The notes beneath the pieces are model-generated. The model made no database searches. It was given only the letters and a program-made list of their open reading frames with translations, and was not told the origin of the DNA. DNA of 64,000 nt from CAZPXH01 sp964591085 (GTDB lineage: Bacteria; Spirochaetota; Spirochaetia; DSM-27196; CAZPXH01), in the NCBI GenBank assembly GCA_964591085.1, contig CAZPXH010000007.1:60402-124401 (forward strand). Direction: 5' to 3'. Below, piece by piece: positions 25,652 to 34,422 of the stretch. Within the stretch, counting starts at the first letter, position 1. Every line of letters starts with the position of its first letter. Position numbers and translations under genes: made by a program.

Positions 25652-26686
25652 ATGAGCGGGCACGCACTTGCTGGCGTGCAGCTCGATGCGGAGCTTCTGA
25701 ACGTCCGCAGCCTGCTGCGCGACGTAGCCGACAGCAGCCCAACGTGGCTGCGGGAGCCCGTCACTGAAGCGGTGATGAGCCCGGGAAAGCTGGTTCGCCC
25801 GAGTTTGGTGATCCTTGCTGCCCGGGCGGCGGCTACCCATGGCGCTCAAAGCGACGACAGGCACGGCGTATCGGAGCGAACCCTCCAATACGCTGCTGCC
25901 ATCGAGCTGATTCACATAGCCAGCCTTGTCCACGATGACATCCTGGACGGCGCAACTACTCGCCGTGGCCGACCCGCGCTGTATCGAATGATCGGCGTGC
26001 GCCAGGCTGTACTGGTTGGCGACTACCTGGTTATGCGGGCTCTGGAGCTCGCGGGCTCGGCAGCCGATTCCCGCGACATCAGCGAAGGGCTAACTGCCAT
26101 TACGGCGCTTATCCAGAGCCAGGCGGGGGAAGCCCTCCAGGGCGAAGTGTTCGCCGTGGAGGAAGAGTCCCTGCGCACCTACCGCAAGCGCACTGCGGGA
26201 AAGACCGCGTCTCTGGTGGCCCTCAGTCTGGTTGCCGGTGCCCGGTCTGTTGATGCTAGCGATGAGATCACGGCGGTTCTCCGTCACGTCGGGTATCGTT
26301 CGGGGCTCGCGTTTCAAATGATTGATGACGTGCTGGACGTTGCCGGAAGCGTGGCAACCCTGGGGAAGGCTCCGGGGTCAGACCTGCGTCAGGGAATCCC
26401 TACAATTGTTCAGATCATCACCCGCCGGCGGATTGCCCACCGGGGTTCGCGCGCGGTTCGGGGCTACGATCGCCTGCGGAAGCTCTGCCGGTTTCCCGGC
26501 CCTGTTGGCGGCACAGCGCTCAAGCGGGCAACCCGAATTACCCGGGCAATCGGGGTCGATCCCGCACTGGGATTGGCGCGCGGATACTCGGACGGAGCGA
26601 TAGCGCTCCTGGAGCAACTGCCTGCCTCTCATGAGCGCAAGCAGCTCATTGACTTCATTGGGTTCCTGGCCCGGCGCAGCCGATAG
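25652..26686 (+). CDS. Polyprenyl diphosphate synthase
   Basis: A 344-residue trans-isoprenyl diphosphate synthase. The first Asp-rich motif is LVHDDILDGATTRRGRPA, the second FQMIDDVLDVAG, with KLVRPSL near the N-terminus. It elongates allylic diphosphates with IPP. Position directly behind an NDH-2-like gene favours the quinone side chain (heptaprenyl/octaprenyl type), but a GGPP role for carotenoids cannot be excluded. The FARM is a DDxxD variant (DDILD). Its last 32 bases overlap the convergent rlmE. Confidence 0.85.
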   Translation: MSGHALAGVQLDAELLNVRSLLRDVADSSPTWLREPVTEAVMSPGKLVRPSLVILAARAAATHGAQSDDRHGVSERTLQYAAAIELIHIASLVHDDILDGATTRRGRPALYRMIGVRQAVLVGDYLVMRALELAGSAADSRDISEGLTAITALIQSQAGEALQGEVFAVEEESLRTYRKRTAGKTASLVALSLVAGARSVDASDEITAVLRHVGYRSGLAFQMIDDVLDVAGSVATLGKAPGSDLRQGIPTIVQIITRRRIAHRGSRAVRGYDRLRKLCRFPGPVGGTALKRATRITRAIGVDPALGLARGYSDGAIALLEQLPASHERKQLIDFIGFLARRSR

Positions 26687-27257
26687 CAAGCACGTAGTGC
26701 TCTGCGGATGCGCTGCGGACTGCCTTGGGGCGCGCCCGCTTCACTGACGCAAAGCGCGGGGAAAGCTCTGCTACCCACGCTTCAACGCCACTTCCCTGGA
26801 ACAGCTTAACCACCAGCGCTCCGCGGGGTTTTAAAACTCGCATTGCGATGTCTCTTGCGGCATCGCAGAGTGCCTCAGAGCGAGCGATGTCCAGCACCCG
26901 GTTGCCGCTGGTGCTCGGGGCAGCATCCGACAACACCAAATCAAATGGCCCGAGCTCTGCAATGCGCTGGATCACCGCTTCATTCGTGAAGTCGCCCCGG
27001 AGAAACGTTACACCGGGCAGGCGGGCGCGCTGGTCCAGGTCCTGGAGATCCACCGCAACAACTGCAGCCGCGTCGCCCAGCTTTCGGGTAGCGTACATGG
27101 TCCAGCTCCCAGGGGCAGCCCCGAGATCCAGCACGCTCAAGCCCGGGCGGATCAGGCGATTGCGTTCGTCCAGTTCCTGCAGCTTGTACACCGAGCGCGC
27201 CGGGTAGCCCTCTGCTCGCGCCCGTTTACTCCAGGGATCATCCTCTCGCTTTGCCAT
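26655..27257 (-). CDS. rlmE: 23S rRNA 2'-O-ribose methyltransferase RlmE/FtsJ
   Basis: A 200-residue SAM-dependent methyltransferase. ARSVYKLQELDERNRLI precedes the SAM site VLDLGAAPGSWTMYA; DLVLSDAAPSTSGN and GALVVKLFQGSG complete the K-D-K-E tetrad typical of RrmJ. It methylates U2552 (E. coli numbering) in the A-loop of 23S rRNA late in 50S assembly. The family start MAKREDDPWSKRA fixes ATG 27257. It runs into the end of the prenyl synthase on the other strand. Confidence 0.92.
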   Translation of the reverse strand: MAKREDDPWSKRARAEGYPARSVYKLQELDERNRLIRPGLSVLDLGAAPGSWTMYATRKLGDAAAVVAVDLQDLDQRARLPGVTFLRGDFTNEAVIQRIAELGPFDLVLSDAAPSTSGNRVLDIARSEALCDAARDIAMRVLKPRGALVVKLFQGSGVEAWVAELSPRFASVKRARPKAVRSASAEHYVLAIGCAGPGTQ

Positions 27258-27283
27258 TTCCCTGAGGCTCTCACATCTCCGCG

Positions 27284-27312
27284 TTGACGTCAGTCCGGGC
27301 TCTCCGTACTCT
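27284..27312 (+). promoter_or_regulatory. Putative leaderless promoter of the rhomboid gene
   Basis: TTGACG (5 of 6) at 27284-27289, a 17-base spacer and TACTCT (3 of 6) at 27307-27312. The -10 box ends 6 bases before the GTG start at 27319, and there is no Shine-Dalgarno. It would start transcription at or beside the initiation codon. Confidence 0.35.
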
Positions 27313-27318
27313 TCGCTG

Positions 27319-27954
27319 GTGTCCAGACAGCTGCGGATGTATCCGTACCGCCAGTTCAACGCTGCGCTGGGAATCATCATCGCCAACGTCGCGGTCTTTC
27401 TGCTGACTTCGCTCACCCGGCAGCTGCAGCTTTATCTGGCACTGAACCCCGTGCTCATCGTTCGGGAGCTGTTTCTGTGGCAGCCGCTGACCTACATGTT
27501 TGCCCACGGAAGCATTGGCCACATCGCCTTTAACATGTTGGGTGTTCTGTTCTTTGGAACCCAGTTGGAGCGACGGATGGGAAGCACCGAGTTCCTGGTG
27601 TACTACCTTGTGTCCGGTGTCGGGGCAGGGCTCTTGTCCCTCGGAATATTCTGGATCACCGGTTCATTCAACGTGCTCCTTGTAGGTGCATCGGGCGCTG
27701 TTTACGCCGTTCTTCTGGCCTTTGCCACCTTCTACCCGGACGCCACCATCTACGTCTTTGGCATTCTGCCGGTCCCGGCGCCACTGCTGGTGATCGGGTT
27801 CACAGTTATTGAGCTATTCAGCCAGCTGACCGGTGGGCGGGGAAACACCGCGCACATCACACACCTCGCAGGATTCCTGGTGGGCTTTCTCTGGCTCACC
27901 TTCCGGATTGGGGTGAATCCCATCAATGTGTTCAGCGGGCGCGACAGGGTCTGA
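27319..27954 (+). CDS. Rhomboid-family intramembrane serine protease
   Basis: A 211-residue protein with about six transmembrane helices. WQPLTYMFAHGSIGHIAFNML has the loop/helix-2 His-Asn segment, GASGAVYAVLLAFA carries the catalytic Ser, and THLAGFLVGFL the catalytic His. It should cleave single-pass membrane proteins within the bilayer; the substrate is unknown. GTG 27319 is taken as the start; ATG 27337 is an alternative. It is followed by an exported protein and adenosine deaminase in the same direction. Confidence 0.88.
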   Translation: MSRQLRMYPYRQFNAALGIIIANVAVFLLTSLTRQLQLYLALNPVLIVRELFLWQPLTYMFAHGSIGHIAFNMLGVLFFGTQLERRMGSTEFLVYYLVSGVGAGLLSLGIFWITGSFNVLLVGASGAVYAVLLAFATFYPDATIYVFGILPVPAPLLVIGFTVIELFSQLTGGRGNTAHITHLAGFLVGFLWLTFRIGVNPINVFSGRDRV

Positions 27955-27985
27955 CGGGCCCCTGCCCCGGGGCGTACCGGTGCCT

Positions 27986-28663
27986 ATGCGCCGCCCAGTA
28001 GCCACCGCACTCCTGGTGCTGGCGGGCATGCTCAGCTCCGTTGCTCCAGCCGAGGCGCAGGCGGTACCCGATGATTCCCGGTTCCGCATCACCGTGTGGC
28101 TCACCGATGACCCGAGCCTGCTTCCCGATCCGGCTATCCTGGAGTCGGACGACGCAATTGCAACCGAACTCCTGGAACGGGCCCGCCTGTGGCTGTCCGG
28201 CATGATCTTTGGCTGGGACTTCCGCTATCAGGTGGATGATCCGATGCGCCAACGTCAGGCGGTCTTCTCGCTTGAACCGGTTGGTGAGATTCCCTTTGGG
28301 TTTCCGGGACTCCGGGTGGTGGAAATTGAGCGGCAGCGGGGGCGCGTGACAGCGCAGGTGGACTTCCGAATGCCGGAAGAGATAGCCCATTACCGGCGAT
28401 ACTGGACAGTGACATCCCTGCCGCGCGTTCAGGCGGACGGGGGTGTTGACCTCCGCCGGACCCAGCAGGACGCCCTTGTGTCCGGGCTGGAGCAGGCGGT
28501 CCGGAATGTGGCGCGCGGGCGTTTTCGTGATCGGCCGGTAGTGGTCACCGGCAGCGTCGGGCTGATCACGGAACCCAGATTCCGCTACGATTCCGGGCAG
28601 TTGATTGCCCGGGTTGACGCCGCGGTGGAGATACGCGGCGTGGAACCCAATACCGCCTTCTGA
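27986..28663 (+). CDS. Exported protein of unknown function
   Basis: A 225-residue protein with a cleavable signal peptide (VATALLVLAGMLSSVAPAEAQA). The mature part is a single globular domain with no recognised motif, rich in RQ-flanked beta strands (LRVVEIERQRGRVTAQVDF). ATG 27986 is preferred over upstream in-frame GTG codons because the signal peptide begins there. It sits between the rhomboid and adenosine deaminase genes and is probably in the same transcript. Confidence 0.7.
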   Translation: MRRPVATALLVLAGMLSSVAPAEAQAVPDDSRFRITVWLTDDPSLLPDPAILESDDAIATELLERARLWLSGMIFGWDFRYQVDDPMRQRQAVFSLEPVGEIPFGFPGLRVVEIERQRGRVTAQVDFRMPEEIAHYRRYWTVTSLPRVQADGGVDLRRTQQDALVSGLEQAVRNVARGRFRDRPVVVTGSVGLITEPRFRYDSGQLIARVDAAVEIRGVEPNTAF

Positions 28664-28678
28664 ACAGGAGCGTCTTGA

Positions 28679-29716
28679 ATGACCGATTCTGAGCTGCGCC
28701 GAATGCCCAAAGTTGAGCTCCACCGACACCTGGATGGCAGTATTCGGCTGGAAACCATTGTGGATATTGCGCGGCATCATGGAATTCGTCTCCCCAGCGA
28801 GGATCTGGACGAGCTGCGCAAACTCGCCACAATCACCCGTCCGCTCCGGGACCTCCGCGAGGTCCTCGATGGTTTTGCCATTCTCCAAAGCGTGTGCGTC
28901 AGCTATGAGGCCCTCAAGCGCATCACCTACGAGAACGTGGAGGACGCGGTCCGGGATGGAGTGCAGCTCATTGAACTCCGCTTTGCCCCCGCCTTCATTG
29001 GTGTGGGAAAGGACCTGGGCAACGATGAGATCATTGAAGGGGTTGTGGATGGCGTACGCGCCGCGCTTGCAGATTTTCCCGTTGAGGTGGGACTGATCGG
29101 GATTGTTGCGCGGTCCCAGAGCCTGGAGTCCAACACGGCTGCAACCGCAGATCTGGTGCGCTACAGCCAGTCACAGCATCCAGAGGCGTGGCGGATCCGC
29201 GGCTTTGACCTTGCGGACAACGAGGCGGGTTTTGATGCCAGAGGCTTTGTGCCGCTGGTGCAGCAGGCCCGGGAGGCGGGGCTTGGTATCACCATTCACA
29301 GCGGCGAAGACACTGATGCCGCCGCGGTTGCAACCACGCTTGAGCTCTTTCAGGCGGAGCGAATCGGTCACGGAGTGCGGATCTGGGAAGACGAGCCCGT
29401 GATGCAGCAGGTCCGTGATGCCGGGGCGCTCCTGGAGGTGTCGCCGACGTCCAACTGGCTCACGCGCGCCGTTCCGTCCCGGGAAGCGCATCCCCTGGTG
29501 AAGCTGCACCGGGCAGGCGTTCCAGTCTGCCTGAACTCGGACGATCCCCAGCTGTTCGGCATAGATCTGGTAACGGAGTATCGCTACGCGATGGACGAGC
29601 TCGGTGCCACGACAGAGGAACTGCAGCTGATGAATCAGCGTGCCCTGGCAGCGAGCTTCCTCCCGGAGGACAGCCGAAACCGCGCTCGCACGCTCATGGA
29701 ACAGGCGGTCAGCTGA
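28679..29716 (+). CDS. add: Adenosine deaminase
   Basis: A 345-residue metal-dependent deaminase converting adenosine to inosine in purine salvage. HRHLDGSIRLETI gives the HxH zinc ligands, GITIHSGED the third His and catalytic Glu, AERIGHGVRIWED the catalytic His and NSDDPQLFGIDL the Asp pair. Length is normal. AGGAG lies 10 bases before the ATG. It ends one base before the convergent hydroxyacid dehydrogenase gene. Confidence 0.93.
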   Translation: MTDSELRRMPKVELHRHLDGSIRLETIVDIARHHGIRLPSEDLDELRKLATITRPLRDLREVLDGFAILQSVCVSYEALKRITYENVEDAVRDGVQLIELRFAPAFIGVGKDLGNDEIIEGVVDGVRAALADFPVEVGLIGIVARSQSLESNTAATADLVRYSQSQHPEAWRIRGFDLADNEAGFDARGFVPLVQQAREAGLGITIHSGEDTDAAAVATTLELFQAERIGHGVRIWEDEPVMQQVRDAGALLEVSPTSNWLTRAVPSREAHPLVKLHRAGVPVCLNSDDPQLFGIDLVTEYRYAMDELGATTEELQLMNQRALAASFLPEDSRNRARTLMEQAVS

Positions 29717-30697
29717 TCAGTATCCGGCTTCCAGGTCCACGCTGTGGCCCGAAGCGTCACCGGATAGCCACGCCTCCAGGGATTCCAGCGCGCCCACCAG
29801 CTGGTCACGCTTGCCTTCCGCGGTGTGGGAGCCCGCGTGGGGAGAACACACCAGGTTGGGAAGCTCGGTGAAGGGCAGTTCGGACGGCTGGCTGTCCGTC
29901 CAGAACGGCCGTGGATACTGGTACCAGACGTCCAGGGCGGCTCCGGAAATGGTCTGGTCCCGGAGTGCTCTATAGAGCGCGTGCTCCTCAACCACCTTTC
30001 CCCGCCCCACGTTGACCAGAAGTCCGTGCCGGCCAAGAGCGGACAGCACGCGTGCGTCCACCAGGTCTTGTGTCGCTCCGGTCAGCGGCAGGCTGACCAC
30101 CAATGCATCTGACCACTCGGCAAGCGCAACAACATCCGGGGTGACATCCGGGATTCCGGGCGCGGGGCTGCCGCCGCGATTGCAGCCCCGAATCGGAGAG
30201 CCAAAGGGTTGCAGAAGGCCGGCAAAAGCGCGCCCGATGGCGCCGGTACCGAGGAGCCCGATCCGGAGGTTTCGGAGGCTACGCCACAGCTCAAACGGAC
30301 TGCCTGGGTTGTTTCTTCTGGACCAGTTGCCGGTCCGGAGCCGTGCGTCAAACTCAATGACTCTGCCACTCAGTGCCAGAAGCAGCGCAAGCGCGCGTTC
30401 AGCCACGGTTGTCGCGTTCCCGTGGCTGTTCAGGACGCTAATCCCGCGGCGCCCATACTCATTTGTCTGGACGCGGTCAATCCCGGTGAAGGGAATGATG
30501 TGGCACTGCAGGGATTCTGCGGCCGCAAGCTGACTGTCGCTCAGCGGCCCGGACACCAGCACCTCGGCCGCAGGCAGTTCCGGATCCGGCTCCGATGACT
30601 CGGCCTGGACAATGTCCAGTTTCGGGTGACGTCCCCCGAGCTCCGCGAGCAGGTCCGGATTCTCTTCCGCAGTGTGCGTGGCGAAGACAATTCGCAT
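29717..30697 (-). CDS. D-isomer-specific 2-hydroxyacid dehydrogenase
   Basis: A 326-residue NAD(P)-dependent oxidoreductase. GLLGTGAIGRAFAGLL is the Rossmann glycine motif, LLVNVGRGKVVEE holds the catalytic Arg region, GAALDVWYQYPRPFW the family LDVW variant and CSPHAGSHT the catalytic His. It reduces a 2-oxoacid to a D-2-hydroxyacid; the substrate (phosphoglycerate, lactate, glyoxylate and others) cannot be told. The true start MRIVFATHTAEE is at 30697. An AGGGGA site abuts it. It is divergent from the phosphoesterase gene. Confidence 0.86.
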   Translation of the reverse strand: MRIVFATHTAEENPDLLAELGGRHPKLDIVQAESSEPDPELPAAEVLVSGPLSDSQLAAAESLQCHIIPFTGIDRVQTNEYGRRGISVLNSHGNATTVAERALALLLALSGRVIEFDARLRTGNWSRRNNPGSPFELWRSLRNLRIGLLGTGAIGRAFAGLLQPFGSPIRGCNRGGSPAPGIPDVTPDVVALAEWSDALVVSLPLTGATQDLVDARVLSALGRHGLLVNVGRGKVVEEHALYRALRDQTISGAALDVWYQYPRPFWTDSQPSELPFTELPNLVCSPHAGSHTAEGKRDQLVGALESLEAWLSGDASGHSVDLEAGY

Positions 30698-30721
30698 TCC
30701 CCTACAATACTCGGGCTGGCG

Positions 30722-31741
30722 ATGGGAGATACAGGAATAGATTTCATTGGTGACATCCACGGGCATGTCTGGCACTTGAAACAGCTGCTGGAGCGCCTTG
30801 GCTACACCATGCATCGCGGACGCTTTCGGCCTCCGGCAAGACGTCACACTGTATTTGTTGGCGATGTGATTGACCGCGGCCCAGACGTTCCCGCGGCGCT
30901 CCAACTGGTCCGCCGCATGGTGGACTCCGGAGACGCAACGCTCCTGATGGGCAACCACGAGCTGAACGCGCTGGGCTTTCACAACGCCGCCGCCGCGGCA
31001 GCTACCGTATACCAGAGCTCCGGCCATCGTGGGTCCCCGCATGCCTTGCGCCCCCGGACGATGAGCCGAATCAGTCAGCATCAGGCGACCCTCGCCCAGT
31101 TTTCCGATGCACCAGGTGACCTTGCATCCCACCTCCAGTGGTTCCGGGAGCTTCCCTTGACCTGGCAAGTGCCAGGTATCCGTGCGGTTCACGCCGCCTG
31201 GATTCCGGGGGCGGTGGCGGTGCTGTCCAGCCTGGCATCCCCCCTTTCGGCCACTGAGGTGGCCGCGCTGTTCTCCCGTGGTTCCGAGCTGGCCGAGGCG
31301 GTAGATCTGCTCATCAAGGGACCCGAGATGAACCTTCCGCCCGGAGAGTCCTTTGTTGACAGTGACGGCCAACGCCGGATCCGCAGCCGGGTGGCGTGGT
31401 GGCTTGATGCCCGCGGACGGAGCCTCGGCGAGTTCCTGTTCCCCTTTGGGGTTACCAACTCTCCGGCGCCGGTCCCGGAGTCGGTGGCGTCTCGTTTCCC
31501 GGGCTACACGGACAAAGAGCCGGTACTGCTGGGCCACTATTGGCTCACCGGTCCCGCGCGTTTGCAGTCACCGATGATTGCGATTCTTGACTACAGCGTT
31601 GCCCGAGGGGGCCGGATCATGGCCTACCGATGGGACGGAGAGGCGCAGCTGGACCGGTGCCGAATGGTCCCGTCTGACGGGGAGCTTGACGACGAGTACG
31701 GCGGGAAGTACGTTGAAATTGCCACGGGGGAGCTGACGTAG
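30722..31741 (+). CDS. Calcineurin-like serine/threonine-type phosphoesterase
   Basis: A 339-residue metallophosphoesterase of the PPP/ApaH type. DFIGDIHGHVWHLKQLL, VFVGDVIDRGPDV and LLMGNHELNALGFH give the di-metal site. Related proteins act as protein phosphatases or diadenosine tetraphosphatases (PrpE/ApaH). ATG 30722 is chosen as the residue just before the core; a TACAAT box lies 13 bases upstream. The last 24 bases of the gene form the 5' strand of the TPP riboswitch. Confidence 0.85.
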   Translation: MGDTGIDFIGDIHGHVWHLKQLLERLGYTMHRGRFRPPARRHTVFVGDVIDRGPDVPAALQLVRRMVDSGDATLLMGNHELNALGFHNAAAAAATVYQSSGHRGSPHALRPRTMSRISQHQATLAQFSDAPGDLASHLQWFRELPLTWQVPGIRAVHAAWIPGAVAVLSSLASPLSATEVAALFSRGSELAEAVDLLIKGPEMNLPPGESFVDSDGQRRIRSRVAWWLDARGRSLGEFLFPFGVTNSPAPVPESVASRFPGYTDKEPVLLGHYWLTGPARLQSPMIAILDYSVARGGRIMAYRWDGEAQLDRCRMVPSDGELDDEYGGKYVEIATGELT

Positions 31742-31806
31742 TCGGCTGAGAGGGACTGAATGTCCGACCCCAATGACCCGCGCCGGATAATGCCGGACGG
31801 GCAGCT
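31718..31806 (+). promoter_or_regulatory. Thiamine pyrophosphate (TPP) riboswitch aptamer
   Basis: The two conserved TPP-sensor cores are present in order: CTGAGA at 31746-31751 (pyrimidine-binding arm) and GGATAATGCC at 31785-31794 (pyrophosphate arm). GCCACGGGG at 31720-31728 pairs with GACCCC for P2 and with the closing GGC for P1, GGAC/GTCC forms P3, and CCGG/CCGG closes P5. The 5' strand lies within the end of the phosphoesterase gene. It precedes thiXYZ by 40 bases. Confidence 0.88.
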
Positions 31807-31814
31807 GGTTGGTT

Positions 31815-31829
31815 CTTCCGTGGCGGAAG
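31815..31829 (+). promoter_or_regulatory. Hairpin with possible ribosome-site sequestration
   Basis: CTTCCG (31815-31820) pairs with CGGAAG (31824-31829) across a 3-base loop between the aptamer and the thiX ATG. No T-run follows, so translational rather than transcriptional control is more likely. The GGAAG is 16 bases from the start, so its use as a ribosome site is uncertain. Confidence 0.35.
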
Positions 31830-31845
31830 TGAGTGCGCAGAAGCC

Positions 31846-32610
31846 ATGGACGAACGACTCCGTCACAGACTTCCCATCATCGCGTTTGTCCTGATTTTTT
31901 TCTCCGTCTGGGAACTAGCCGTCCGCGCCGGTGACATCATAGCGGTCATACTTCCGGCGCCATCTGCCGTAGTGGTCCGGCTGTTCTCTGACATCTCAGC
32001 TATCCTCCCGCACCTGCGCGCGACCGTCGCAGCCACGCTGATCGGTCTGGGAACCGCAGCGTTGTTGTCCCTGCTGATAGCCCTGGCCATGCACCGATCT
32101 CGCTCGATTCGATCCCTGCTGCATCCGGTTCTGGTCGCCAGTCAGGCAATTCCCCTCATTGCGGTTGCGCCGCTGTTCCTGGTCTGGTTTGGGTTTGGTC
32201 TCACGCCGCGTGTGGTGGTGGTCATTCTCATCACCATGTTTCCGGTGACCGTCACCACACTGTCCGGGCTGGATTCAGTGGAAGCCGGACCGATTTCACT
32301 CTTGCTTACCATGAACGCAAGTTCCGTGCAGCTCTTCCGTTTTGTGCAGCTTCCCGCGGCGCTCGGGGCGCTGTTCAGCGGCCTGCGCATATCAGCCACC
32401 TACGCCGTCATGGGGGCAATCATCGGCGAGTGGCTCGGCGGGTCCCTCGGGCTCGGCGTCTACATGCTCCGTGCACAGCGCGCCTTTGATCTGGAGCGCG
32501 TCTTCGCGGCCATCATCCTGGTTGTAATTCTCACCCTGCTGATTGCCGGCGTCGCCGGTCTGGGTGAGCGAAGTCTTCACCATCGAACCGGCCGAGGAGG
32601 TACATCATGA
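31846..32610 (+). CDS. thiX: ABC transporter permease, thiamine-precursor type
   Basis: A 254-residue SsuC/TauC/ThiX-type permease with six predicted membrane helices. The coupling-loop region TYAVMGAIIGEWLGGSLGLGVYML matches the family EAA-like motif. It would form the channel of an HMP (4-amino-5-hydroxymethyl-2-methylpyrimidine) or related pyrimidine importer. Evidence for that substrate is the preceding TPP riboswitch and the ThiY-like binding protein that follows with a 4-base overlap. Confidence 0.85.
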   Translation: MDERLRHRLPIIAFVLIFFSVWELAVRAGDIIAVILPAPSAVVVRLFSDISAILPHLRATVAATLIGLGTAALLSLLIALAMHRSRSIRSLLHPVLVASQAIPLIAVAPLFLVWFGFGLTPRVVVVILITMFPVTVTTLSGLDSVEAGPISLLLTMNASSVQLFRFVQLPAALGALFSGLRISATYAVMGAIIGEWLGGSLGLGVYMLRAQRAFDLERVFAAIILVVILTLLIAGVAGLGERSLHHRTGRGGTS

Positions 32611-33638
32611 CCGTTCGACACAAAACCGCGCTCCTTGCGCTGATCTGCTTTCCCGCCGTGGCGTTTGCCGGCGGCGGAAGCGAAGCCCCGTCCATGGACG
32701 ATTCGCGAGAAGTCACCGTGGTTCTGGACTGGGTTCCCAACACCAACCACACGGGCATCTACGTTGCAGTGGCGGAGGGCTACTACGAGCAAGCCGGCCT
32801 GGATGTCACTATTGAGCTACCCGGAGAAGCGGGTTCCATTGCTCCCGTGGCAACCGGCGTTGCCGAGTTTGGCATCTCCTACCAGGAAGAGGTGACCTTT
32901 GCGCGAGCTTCTGCCCAGCAGGTGCCGGTTCGCGCTGTTGCTACTATCGCCCAGCGCAATACGTCTGGATTCGCCTGGCCGGCCGACGCGCCCTTTGATG
33001 TGGTCTCCGAGCTGGACAGCCGCTCATACGGTTCTTACGGTTCCCCGATTGAAGAGGCAATTGTTCGGCATCTCATCAGCGCCGCAGGCGGAGACGGGGA
33101 TGCTCTGGAGGTGACCAACATTGGCACTGCCGATTTCTTCCAGGCCGTAACCCGGCTGGTGGACTTTGCCTGGATCTTCTATGGCTGGACCGGAATTGAG
33201 GCGGAGGTTCGCGGGTTCCCCTTGGACTTCGTAGCGCTGACGGATATTGACCCGGCGCTTGAGTTCTACACTCCGGTGATCATTGCAGGAGACTCCCTGA
33301 TGACGGAGGATCCAGATCTGGTGCGTGCCTTCCTCTCAGCAACCGAACGCGGCTACCGCTACGCCATCGAGAATCCGGATGCGGCGGCGGAGATCCTGCT
33401 GCAGGCTGCACCGGAGATTTCGGCAGAGCTTGCGGTGCAGAGTCAGCGGTTCCTGGCCGGGGATGATCCAGGTGCAGGGAACTCCGTGTACCTCAGCCAG
33501 ACTGGGGAATGGGGTGTGATGGACGCACAGATCTGGAGCAACTTCACTGCCTTTATGCTGCGGCAGGAGCTGATTCTAGCTGCACCGGAGACGGAGAACC
33601 TGTTCACCAACGAGTTCCTTTCTTCTTCCGGGAACTGA
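32607..33638 (+). CDS. thiY: Thiamine pyrimidine precursor binding protein (ThiY/NMT1-like)
   Basis: A 343-residue secreted solute-binding protein. The signal peptide ends at FPAVAFAGG with no lipobox Cys. The NMT1/THI5 hallmark LDWVPNTNHTGIYVAVAEG is near residue 36, followed by the GVAEFGISYQEEV segment. Homologues bind HMP or N-formyl-aminopyrimidine for thiamine salvage. Being second in a riboswitch-controlled thiXYZ operon, it most likely feeds thiamine biosynthesis from external pyrimidine. Confidence 0.87.
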   Translation: MTVRHKTALLALICFPAVAFAGGGSEAPSMDDSREVTVVLDWVPNTNHTGIYVAVAEGYYEQAGLDVTIELPGEAGSIAPVATGVAEFGISYQEEVTFARASAQQVPVRAVATIAQRNTSGFAWPADAPFDVVSELDSRSYGSYGSPIEEAIVRHLISAAGGDGDALEVTNIGTADFFQAVTRLVDFAWIFYGWTGIEAEVRGFPLDFVALTDIDPALEFYTPVIIAGDSLMTEDPDLVRAFLSATERGYRYAIENPDAAAEILLQAAPEISAELAVQSQRFLAGDDPGAGNSVYLSQTGEWGVMDAQIWSNFTAFMLRQELILAAPETENLFTNEFLSSSGN

Positions 33639-33639
33639 C

Positions 33640-34422
33640 ATGAGTCTCCTTGAGCTCGCCGGAATCAGCCACGGTTTTGGGGAACTCTCGGTAGTCCAGG
33701 ACGTCACCTTGCGCCTGGCCCCCGGCGAGCAGCTTGGCCTGCTTGGGCCAAGCGGTGCGGGCAAGACCACGCTGCTCCGGATAGCGGCGGGCCTGCTCCA
33801 CCCTGACCGCGGACAGGTACTTCTCTCCGGCCAGGACGTGACAGGTCAGCCGGGAAGCCTTGCTCTGATGCAGCAGGAGGATCTTCTGCTGTCCTGGTTC
33901 CGGCTGCTGGACAACGTTGCCCTACCCCTTCGGATATCGGGACAGAGCCGAGCAGCAGCAGCCCGCCGTGCCACGGCAGAGTTGGGAGCATTCGGGCTCT
34001 CAGACTTTGTCAGCTACTTCCCGGCCCAGCTTTCCGGAGGAATGCGGCAGCGTGCGAGCCTTGCCCGCACCCTCCTTCAGGACAGCCCCGCCCTGCTTCT
34101 GGATGAGCCCTTTGGCGCTCTTGATGCAATCACCCGCGCGAGCCTCCATGGCTGGCTCCAGCAGGCGGTACAAAGCCGCGGGCGGGCCACCTTGCTTGTA
34201 ACTCACGACGTTCACGAGGCGGTTATCCTCTGCGATCGTGTCCTGGTCCTCTCCGAACGCCCCGCACAGCCCGTGGGCGAGGTTCTGGTGGACCTGCCCC
34301 GACCGCGCGATACCAGCTGCGAAAGTGAACCTGCCTACCAGCGTGCCCGGCGAGACATCCTGGATCTGCTGGCGCAGGTCCCGCAGACATCGGACGAGCC
34401 GGAGTCCGCTCCGCCGCGGTAG
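33640..34422 (+). CDS. thiZ: ABC transporter ATP-binding protein, thiamine-precursor type
   Basis: A 260-residue ABC ATPase. Walker A is LGPSGAGKTTLLRI, the signature LSGGMRQRASLART, and Walker B LLLDEPFGALD with the switch His in LVTHDVHEAV. It belongs to the nitrate/sulfonate/taurine/ThiZ family of importers. It follows thiY by one base and completes the three-gene transporter. Confidence 0.88.
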   Translation: MSLLELAGISHGFGELSVVQDVTLRLAPGEQLGLLGPSGAGKTTLLRIAAGLLHPDRGQVLLSGQDVTGQPGSLALMQQEDLLLSWFRLLDNVALPLRISGQSRAAAARRATAELGAFGLSDFVSYFPAQLSGGMRQRASLARTLLQDSPALLLDEPFGALDAITRASLHGWLQQAVQSRGRATLLVTHDVHEAVILCDRVLVLSERPAQPVGEVLVDLPRPRDTSCESEPAYQRARRDILDLLAQVPQTSDEPESAPPR

